Under the pieces are notes generated by a model. The model had not been told where the DNA came from. It saw only the letters and a list, made by a program, of their open reading frames with translations, and made no database searches. Of a stretch of 64,000 nt of DNA, positions 54,268-64,000 are shown piece after piece. Each line of letters begins with the position of its first letter. Position 1 is the stretch's first letter. Source of the stretch: Drosophila pseudoobscura (Eukaryota; Arthropoda; Insecta; Diptera; Drosophilidae); contig NC_046679.1 in the NCBI RefSeq assembly GCF_009870125.1, positions 22,382,001 through 22,446,000 on the forward strand. The letters run 5' to 3'. Position numbers and translations under genes: made by a program.

Positions 54268-57200
54268 TTGTCTTGCTCTCTGAGCTGCCGTTTGTTTCAT
54301 TGTGTGTAATTGCTGGCTTCTCGGATGCTCATGCTCGCGCTCACGTCTCTTGCGCTTGCTCATTGCTTGGCACAGTTTCATGGTTTTCAAAGGGTATTGC
54401 AGAGGGTATTATATGTCGGGGAAGATATTAACAATATAGACATTAAGATGTCGATTAATTCTAAAGGGTTTGCTTTGAGAAAACCACTTTAATAAACCAA
54501 GCCCTTGCTCCTAAATGCTGCCATTTGCGTAGAGATTTATGCTTCGGCTGGAAAAAAAGTCCGAGAATGCAAAAACAAAATATTCAATGTATTGCCTTTA
54601 AGAGTGTTGTTTGTCTGTTTTTGTTGTCCCTCAAAAGCGTGCGTCAGGGCTCTGTGGGGCCAGCCACCGTTATACATGTGTACGTGAGCGGCAGTGCACT
54701 TTCCGCTGATGTAAATAATCGAACTGTTAGGGTATCCCAAGCATCGTCTCGAAGCTATTCATTGTTTCTTGTTGTTTCGCTTCTCTTTTCGATTTAATGA
54801 ATTTTAAAATTCTGCCCGTCGCTTTGGAGGCGCCTGAAGTCTGAGTGACGTTTTGATGCTGTCTTTAGAGCACTCCATTCCTCTACGGAGAATCGGAATT
54901 GGCGTGAAATATTTTATGGAAAACAAAAAAAAAAACGCTCCGCTCTTTCATTCCATTCCATTCCTTTCCGAGTCTGAACTCCCTCCCATTCCGAACTCCC
55001 ATTCCGACTCTGGTTCTGATTCTGATTCCGATTCTGATTCTTCTATTGTTATGGTTTGACTGCGCGTCAGATTTTACACATTTCTGTTTGCTGTGTTGCT
55101 GTTTTATTGTTTGGCGGCTGCTACATGAACATTTTGGTTTTAATGAGCCACATTGTAACGGTGGTCCGTTGCCCCGTTTGCATTTGAATGCCCCACAGCG
55201 GACACGGAGACGGAGATGGAGACGGACACCGACACCGACACCGACGCGGACGCGGACGCGGACACCCACTCACACTCGCACAAATTGCGGGGGCGCGCCA
55301 CACAATCACAATGGGCCTCTATTGTGAGCCGAGCTTGTAAATGGTAAATGGTCAAGAGATTCCACGGACAATGTCAGCGGACAGCAGCTCGATCGGCTGT
55401 GGGGCCATTATAATTACATCTATGCCCCACTCAGACTCTGTCCCACTATGAACGCTTTTAACGGTGTTTCCAAACGAATTAGTGCGAATTTTTGACAGCC
55501 GACTGATTTTATGACCCTTCTCCTCCTCCTTCTCCACCTCCCGAGTTTGTTGAGCTCTTTTTATGGCTTTTAAGGGGGTAATATATTGGATAGGAATCGG
55601 TGGATATGCATATTCATGTGCATATGATATTGAAATGTAAGAAAATACCTGATTCCAAGAGACATTCAAAGTCTTAGTATGCCCTTAACGTGGACTTCCG
55701 TCCACAATGATATCTTTAGAAATGTTGTAAAAGATTGTTGAGTATTTGTTACAAAATTGTAGATATGTGTTGGAAAGAGTATTATCTAGAATATAGGAAA
55801 ATCAAGATCAACTCGGTTGTCCTTCGAGGAAGTTCCAAAGGATCGTAGCGAATCGCGTGTGTCTCTCTGAGATAGGGCTAGTGGCGAAGAAAGAGAAAGA
55901 GATATGTTAAGCTACTCTGTGTGTGTTTAAGAATGAGCGAGAAAGAGAGTGTGCGGGACAGAGAAGAGCCTGGAAAACCATCCTGAAAAGGTGCTCTAAT
56001 TGATCCGTTTGGATTGAAAAATGGAGCCCATATATTACTAGTTGATATTATAACATGGATAAAAATGTTTTGTAATCATCTTAAACCGATTTTCCTCTAT
56101 CTATTAAGATATATACACCGCATAGAAACCCCCTATCACCATTTCTTACAAAGTACATCTAACCAAAAAAGAAACCCGATAACAATTCCACAAGCATACC
56201 TTTCTTTAGCCATAAAAACATTCTGTTCCCTACCAGAAATCTTGTGAAAATGGCCCAAACAATGGCCCCGCTCTTCTAACGATCCGAGAGGGTCACAACT
56301 TGGCGAAGACAACAAAAATAACTTATTTAACAATCTAACAGGCAACTAAACGTCTGACCCGAGCAATTGACCAACGAAATGAACTCTAAACTACATCAGC
56401 ATCGGCATGAGCGGCAACAATGGCTACAACAACACACCAGCTGTTTGTGGAAATTGAGTTCTTAACTTGGCCGAGAAGAGAGAACGAAAAGCCCAGTTCA
56501 AACGCGAACGCGAACGCGAACTCGAACGGAAATTGAGCTTAACCTTTGGCGGCAATCAACTTCCGTTTAAATGTTCGAACACGATGCAGCGTCAAAGGTC
56601 AAAACGTTTTGGCCAAAGTCAAGCTGCAAACACTTTCCTGCTCCTCCCCCATGCACCATCCTCCTTTAGAGCACCTCCTCTCAGCGGAGAAGAGCTCAGG
56701 TCTCAGAGCAGACCCAAAATGAAAAGAAAAATCAGGTCGAGACATTGGCGGTGGGGTTGAGGTGGCGAGGAGGCAGAGAGGATGGCTGGAAAAAGCGAAT
56801 GAAAAATTATTTGATTGCAAAATTTACAACCGCAATGATTTCCACTTGGACGAGGAAAAACCGCACGTAGCAGCAGCATCCACAAGGCTGTGCAACAGCA
56901 ACGGCAACAACAAAACTTTGACCAAGACCGAGAAGCCGAAAAAAGCCTCGGAAACGTGTGGCTTGCATTGAGGTCGCCATCAGTCATTGAAGGTTTTTGC
57001 TGCGATGCTGCGTCTCCGCCACTGCCACTATTCCCCGTGCCCCACTCAGTTGTGGATGCAACAAATTGCTGGCAATGAAAAGAACGAGACAAGAAGTGGC
57101 AAGACTGGAGATCGGTTGTCCACCGATTGCATGAATACTCTTTCGATGGGGCTCTATAAAGATATGAGATAAAGGTTGGAAATAGGGGAAATCCATTCTA

Positions 57201-60200
57201 TGGACGTCTACCTAAAGCTAAGTATTTCTTATGAACGTTTTCAAATGTTATATACTTTCTCGTGAAGCAGGGTATACTCCACTCCTACTTCTTTTACCGA
57301 GAAAAGCACAGAGAGTGGCTTAAACTGGAAACTGAAAACTGGGAAACGTGCTTGGGGTTCCAGTTCTTCATCTCCTTGGCAGCTGCGCACTTGACCGCAC
57401 ATGTGGCACGTGTGGAGCTGTGTGTGAATTGTTGCATAGACTTCTTCTGCTCACCTCCTGAATGACTAACTAACCCAGAGACAGAGCCGGAGCTGGAGCC
57501 AGAGCCAAGCCCATCTGCAGACCGCAGACCCATGCTCTAGACGCCATCAGAATCTTGTTTTCTATGGGGCTCGTGTGGCGATGTGTGTGCCTCAGGAATG
57601 GTCAAAAAGAACAACAATGTTGAGGGGAAGCCTGAAGACTTTGGCAAATGGGTGGGCGTACTCGATGGGGGCCCCGGCCCCGACCCCGCCCACTCGCCTG
57701 CCTGCCGGCCATCACCATGGCCATGTGGTATATCAAATGAGTTGGTAAATGCTAGATGGGCCGGCTATCTCTGGCACATGAATAATGTTATTCAAGGTGT
57801 AAATTAGGTTTTAAATTAACTAGTCTAGCACCAGTTACTGGCTGATGGCAGCAGGAGGAGGAGGAGTGCACTAGATCGAGATAGAGACAAGAATGGAGTG
57901 GAGTGGAGACTCGAATGGGTTTTGAGTGGCGTGCAGCAAACTTTGTTCCACATCATTTGGTGGACCTGTTTTAGCGTGATAGACTCTCATAGTGCTATAA
58001 AAATCAAATTTGCTGGATGATTTCTTAATTGAAAAGAATGTTTCAGGTTATGTTTACGGTTCCATAGTGTAAAAGATGATATTGGAATCGGAAGCACGCC
58101 TATCAAATATATCTTTTAATTAAGTGGGGAATCTGTCTTTGCTTCATAAAGTGAAGGATAAGGATATGGGCAACATCTACGAAATATATCAACCAAGTGG
58201 TTCCTGGACTTCTTAGAGTTCTTCTTGGAGTGGTTTCATAGGTAAATGAGAATTCATTTAGTCTAGTAGTCAGTGCAATACCTTGAATGTTACATAGTAA
58301 AGACCTAAAGGAGTATCACTTGTGTATTTGTAAGATTCAGATCTGTAATAATTAGAATTTATCTTGTAACTCCTATTTTCCTGTCCGTTTTTAAATGTTT
58401 GGTAAACTTTTGGTGGTTTCTGTTGTGCTAATGGAGTTTTATCGCTGCTTCAGCCATGAATGAACTTCGGCCACAACAATTTACTCTGGTCAACACTTGA
58501 CTCCTCTCGACTTGACTTTGGCTCTGACTTGGAGTCCGTTGCGACTACAACTCCCGTTAGCCGGCAGGGGCCACACTCCACTCCCTTTTCTGTGTGGCCA
58601 ACATGTGTCCGACAAGCGAGATGACAAGTCAGCGATAAACCCGACCTGGAGCTGAGGCTGGGACTGGGGCTGGGAGCAAGGCTTGGCTATATTTTTATGA
58701 CTGAGGCTGTATGTACATGGCAGAACGGGAGAACGGGAGAGCTCCACTCCCTATGGCTTTGGCTATGCCTCTGCCTAGTGGACCCATCATCGGCAACAAC
58801 AACAACCACTATGCAAATTTGTGTGTATTTTTTTTTATGATGCTCAACTATTTTTAGTTGGTTTTTTGTTGTTATTTAAATGACGCCCGCGTTGGAGTCC
58901 CGCTCCCTGTGTGTGTGTGTGCGTGTCGAGACTCTATTATTATTATTATTTTTTAGTTTTTTGGTTGTTGTTTGTGGTCAGCCGAGAGCCAGAATACTCG
59001 TACAACAACCACTATGACAACATGTCTAGCAGGTCCCAAAAAGCATTGCCCGGGTCAGCGAACTTTTTCCTCCAGCTGTTGGATTTGTGTGAATAATAAT
59101 TATTTTATATTATTTCATCTTTTTTTAACTAAATTTTGTTTCGTTTTTGCAGCTAAATGTGCAAATTAAGCATAAGAGTCAGACCTATGGAAATCCCATA
59201 CATTTCTGATAATTTGATCATTTTTGTGATAGAAGTGGAGGGCTTCAGGGGTCAAGAAATATAAGGAATGAGGGGCTTGCTGAACCCCAAGGAAATCCAA
59301 GCTATTTTCCAATATTTCCAAAAAGGAAGAACGTGAGAATTGCAGGTAGGATAATATAGAAATCATGGAACTTCCTTGCATTCAAACTAATCTCCGAATA
59401 ATATATGATCGATAAAGAAGAGCACAACATTGCGTATACCCCGATAAGAAAACAATCCCCAAATTTAGTACAAAAATAAATGCATATATGAATCGAATAC
59501 TATAATTATGGTATCTGTATAGTCATGGTTGATGCTGGCCTAAGAACCCAATTCAGTTTAATCTCTTTTGTAATTGATATGTTATGCCTCCCCTCCTGCT
59601 ACCCCGTACTACGAGCAAAACCCGCCCAGCCCAGCACACCTCTTAATTAAAGATCGATTCGGAGCCGATTGCGGAGCTCAATTTTGAGATTCAATTAAAA
59701 ATGAAAGATGAAAATAAGAAAGAAAGAAATAAAGAAAGAAAGAAATGAAGAATTCAACAAAAATGAAAATGAACAAAAACATCTTTAACCCAAAATGCAA
59801 CTTAATGCCTAGCGAATTTGTTACGCTCATTGACGATGCCAGACAGCTGAAAGAGTTGTTATACTTTGTTGGTCTCTCTGTTGGTACCATACCCTAACAG
59901 AGGGTGCAACGAATACGAGCAGGGGTTTGTAGTGCAAAGAAGGAAGCGGTTTCCAGTGCTTATAGCAGGTATCCCACTACTGCTAAGCCACTCTGGGAGA
60001 AGCACATAGAGGACACACGACTTTGTTGTCTCTCTTGATCGGATTAAAGACTTTCTACAAAGCTCACTAGATTCGATATTCTCTAGATATCGGTCATATC
60101 CAAAGTTTTCTGAGTACTACCTCTTAGCTTTCGAAGATCTCTAAGCAATTTTAATCCTGTGGGTTTAAAAACAATAATAATAAATATAACATATCCATAG

Positions 60201-63200
60201 AAATTCCATAGAAATATAAACTTTTTGTGTGGAAGGGTATTTCAAGTTTCGGTTCGAGAATATTGCTACTCTTTTCTGTGCCTATTTTGGCTGTGACTCG
60301 ATTCTCTTGCTCTTTCTCAGCTGTTTCTTCTCTTTGCTCTGTCTCTGACTCTGTCTCTTTCTCTGCCACTATCCTCCTCCTTCTTTCTCCTCTGTGTTTT
60401 GTTTTTGGGGAACTTGCCGCTTGCTGAATGAGTAAGCGTAATTTTGCGTCATCTAACGGTACAAACAGCCGCTACTGTTGTTGCTGTTGGTATTTTTTTT
60501 TTTGGGGCTGGCATTGCCATTCCGTTTGTTGTTGTTATTGTTGTTGTATTTTAGACCATTTTTGTCAGACAAACAAACGGTTTTATGATTTATTTTTAGC
60601 TCCTCCAACGGCATGGCAACAGCAGTCCCTCCCTCCGTCGCCCCTGCCGTTACCCCTACCTACACGAAACTTCCCAAAAAAAGAGTAAAATTTAAGTGCT
60701 TGCTGTAAAACTGCGAAGAAGAGAATGAACCAGAAGGCGGAAGAGAACAGAGAACAGAGAGAGAGAGAGCTTTTTACTTCCGAATGCAGTTCGGAAAGTT
60801 CGTTTTGGGGTCGCCTAAAGAGGCTTAATGGGTTTGAAATTGGATTCGTACTCGCATTTAGTGGGCTCATGTGCATTGCGCATACGTCATGTGGGAAAAG
60901 GTCTGGGAAATGGGATTATCCAAATAGGTGTGAGGAGGGGTGGAGGGATGGGAAACCTCTGTGGAGTGTAATGAGATTGGTAACACTTTGTAGAAGCATT
61001 TAGAAGTTGGAAATGTTCTATTCCAAGCGATCAATTTGGGAATCTTTAGTGATATTTGGGATCCTCGTAAGAATCATTGGATTGTCAGATTAAAGAGCTA
61101 TCCAAGAGATACTTCTACCCAGCTATGGCCATAAAAAAGTAGTTAGAGAACCTAAAGAATATAGTCCTAGTACTCTACTGTTTCTTAGGCCAATGCACTG
61201 CTTCTCGGATACTATCAAGCCCTGTGCTTTGGACAGCACTGAGATTGGTCTTAATGGAATATACAAACACTATCCAATTTGCCTCTTCCTCTGGATATTC
61301 CATCCTTAGCAGTCTGATACTATTATCTCACCTAAACAGATCCAAGTCCTAATTAGCAGCCCCGTCCCTCATAAGATGCCTTGTCACTGCCCATTAGAGG
61401 CCTGTGAATTTCACTATTGTCATAAGTAGAACCCTAACAGAACATTCCACCGCGCGGCGCTCCCAATGCGTCTACTATAGAATATATAGTATATACAGAT
61501 CTATTTGTATTTCATAACAGGTGAGTAATATGCAAACATATCGGAAACGAATTCGGTCAATGACTTTTGCCTGATTTGTTTATAAGCCAGACCTGAGAAT
61601 ATTCTTCTTACGGCGAGGCCGTTGACTTGAGGAATTTCTGTTGCTGTTTCTGTGGATTTTTGTTTTTGTTTGTGTTTTATTTTATTTTCGAGTTTCGGTC
61701 GGGCGTAGAAAATTCATTCATTACTTACTGTTACGAAATTGCAGCTTCAGCTAATAAACATTTTGAGTAATTTTCGAAAAAATATATCAATATTTATTTG
61801 TGGAATATCTTCTGTTCGAGTCTCTTTGCTTGTAGCTCGTCTTTAAAATTATCCGTGTTTATCAAATATGTATAATCCTTGGGGCATAGATTGAGATTCC
61901 TTTTAGTATATTGTTGTTTCTGGTTATTCATGGGTTAATTTTTGCGAGGATTGAGGGAAAAGGCCACACACCAAAATAGAGTTTAATGAATTAAAAGTTA
62001 AACTAAAAGAATGGGGAAACCCAACAAAACCAGTAGGCAAATAAAGAAGATAAAAATATGGAAAATAAAGGAAAAAAATCAAAGAATAATATTTTTGTAT
62101 ACTCACAAAAACAATGGGAGGAAGACATAAAACTATGCATAAAAAAAATGAACGGGGAGTAGTACGAGTGGATTGTTTATAGTATATATGGGATATATGT
62201 GGATATATTGGATTGCAGCCCAGCAATGTTGGATGATAGTCCCGCTATGGATAGTGGTTTTATTTATATAGGTTTTCGAATTATCTTGGTTTTTTCGGGT
62301 TTCTTTTTATATACAGTGGGAAAAAATGCTGTTTTTGTAGTTTTCCGATATTTGTGAAAATATTTACAACAGCGTTCTGGGAGTATTTAGCATATATGTA
62401 TATGTATTTGTAATTATTGCAGATAACTGATCAATTCTTTGATTGGTTTTATTTTGATTTGTAACTTTTTCAGAAGCGTATTTCCTTTGCTGTTGTTGTG
62501 GTTTTTATTGCACTGTTTTTGGAACACTTTTAGCTGTAGCACTTTTTCCTGTATTTCATTTTATTTGGAATGTATTCGAACAATTCTTCTCGGACTTTTC
62601 GTCAACCATTTTCACAATTTTTAGGCCGCCTTTTATCCATTATAATAGATGGTAATGGTAGATGTTGTTCACTGTATTTTATTCTTGATTCTTTTTTTCC
62701 TTTTTGTATTATTTTTGCTGTTGGTTTGTTCTAATTTCTGTTGCTTGCTCTTTCGATTAAAGCCACTTCACGGGTTTGTCTGTGTGCTGTGCTGCGCTGT
62801 GTGTATGAGGGGGGGTCCACGTCCACAATCCAAAACCGAACCGGGGCACGAGCACGGGCACGGGGCACGCGAAACGTGAATACGCAAAAACGCTCTGGTA
62901 TCCGCACAACTCCGAAGACGTCAACGGTAGAAGAAAGCCAACTGAAATGTGCGCAGGCGCAACACGAAAAGAAATTTCCGAGCCAAGAAGTTCAGCGCCG
63001 ACGTCGACAGCGTTAGAAGAGCGCAGCTACCAAAATCACGCTCTGAGAGCGGAGAGCACAAGAGCGTGAAGTGATGATGATGGCTGATGGCAACATGTTG
63101 GGCAACATTTTGGTTAAGCCGTGGCCCCCCTCGAGGTCACTCTGAGACGCAGTTCAAAGTCAGGGCTATGTTTGTTGATGCTGCTGAAGGTATGATTTTA

Positions 63201-64000
63201 GGAAATTAAATTAAAATTAATTCAGATTTGTAGAAGATTTTCTTGGCTATATTTGCTATATACTTACTATATGTTTTCTTATAAGCCAAAATCAAGTTAT
63301 TCATTCTCTGGCTCTCTCTGGTCTGATACGACTCTCTTCTTCTCTCTTCCTGATCGTGGTTCTCTCGCGCTGCTCTCTCACTGCTCTCTCGCTGGCACAC
63401 AACTTGACCTACTTAACAAAAATTTAAAATTTTTTCCTGTTATTCCGCCTTGTAAACATGTTGGCAGCAATTTACAGTTTGCCGGCAGCCGAGCAACATG
63501 TTGCTAAGGCTTCGGCCTTCTGTCGCTGGTAGTTGGTGTTGTTGCATTTCCTCTTTTGCACTTGCTGCTGCTATGGTTGTTGCTGTTGCTTCTTTTTGTT
63601 GCTTGCTTGCTTTGCTGCGCTGCATATATTGTTGGTGTATTTGTTTTTTGTTATTGCAGTCGGTGCTGCAGCTAACGGTACCGCTGCGAAAATGAAAGCT
63701 CCGAGCAGAGCAGAGCCCGGCTCACAGGTTGCCCACCGCGGAGTGCCGGGTTTTGTGTGAATTTTTGTGTTTTTGCTCACGACTTTTGTGTCTCCCTCTG
63801 CTGTTGTTGGCATTGTTATATACCCTTAAAGAGAGGGTATCATGGTTTCATTCAAAAGTTTGCCAAACGCAAAGAGATGCTCAGACAAAGCAGCGATAGC
63901 TCGTAGATTCAGCTAGATTTGACTCCATGGGAACCATAGATCCCTCTTCAAGGGTATCTACATCTTCGGCTCTTAGTTAGCCCCTCTCTCTCTCTCTCTG
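54268..64000. other. Non-coding stretch, probably regulatory
   Basis: About 9.7 kb without a convincing gene on either strand. All open frames are short, repetitive or antisense to each other. Notable content: GATTCT-type hexamer repeats (54,990-55,040), GACACC/GACGCG hexamers (55,200-55,265), ATACCCTT-type palindromes (54,391, 59,889, 63,819), a GAAA tract (59,719-59,750), repeated CAACATGTTG palindromes (63,091, 63,454, 63,492), and a CT run at the window end (63,981-63,999). The GC-richer part at 62,800-63,130 could be a transcription start region, but no clear core promoter is visible. Confidence 0.45.

Overview
The window is nuclear DNA from a fruit fly. It is intron-poor, AT-rich between genes and full of CA/CT/CAG simple repeats. 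The gene order is that of the Drosophila 89D-89E region (Muller element E): a GDE1-family gene, a large FHA-domain gene, CSN5, the paired atypical guanylyl cyclases Gyc-89Da and Gyc-89Db, Dhfr, Sdhaf3 and Der-2. The dispersed repeats suggest the obscura group (D. pseudoobscura and relatives). That species-group call is inference, because no tool was available to test it.

Layout. 1-7,996 holds no convincing gene. It carries a 402-bp hAT-like element, a dispersed repeat, and a complete 1,949-bp foldback transposon with about 560-630 bp inverted arms and a perfect 7-bp target duplication. 7,997-8,849 is a two-exon trypsin-like protease. 8,870-10,680 is repeat-rich: inverted arrays of a 34-bp unit and a second hAT-like copy. 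11,076-12,322 is a GDE1-type membrane protein whose catalytic residues are replaced. 14,247-25,116 (minus) is a seven-exon gene for a 3,441-residue protein with a degenerate FHA domain, a 21-copy 9-residue repeat, and a basic C-terminus with AT-hook-like motifs and a PP1-docking motif. It faces CSN5 (26,016-27,127) across a 0.9-kb shared intergenic promoter region.

29,170-31,173 and 35,974-37,977 are tandem intronless coding exons for two H-NOX guanylyl cyclase subunits. Each has its own TATA/initiator promoter, and the second has a probable leader intron. Both lack the two metal-binding aspartates but keep the guanine-recognition residues, so each should work only with a partner such as Gyc-88E, which lies outside the window. 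38,873-41,530 is a compact housekeeping cluster: Dhfr (+), Sdhaf3 (-) and Der-2 (-).

41,531-50,719 has repeats and no convincing gene. 50,720-52,615 (minus) is a 631-residue protein, low in complexity and ending in two C2H2 zinc fingers. 52,701-64,000 is non-coding and probably leader-intron or upstream regulatory DNA of that gene, with an X-box-like site, GAGA tracts and a recurrent palindrome.

The points I find most interesting are the foldback element with its 47-bp end-to-end remnant next to CSN5, the two domains that look converted to non-catalytic or non-binding forms (GDE1-like and FHA), and the repeat-built FHA protein that resembles Ki-67 in overall plan. I found no tRNA, rRNA, CRISPR or operon-like bacterial feature.
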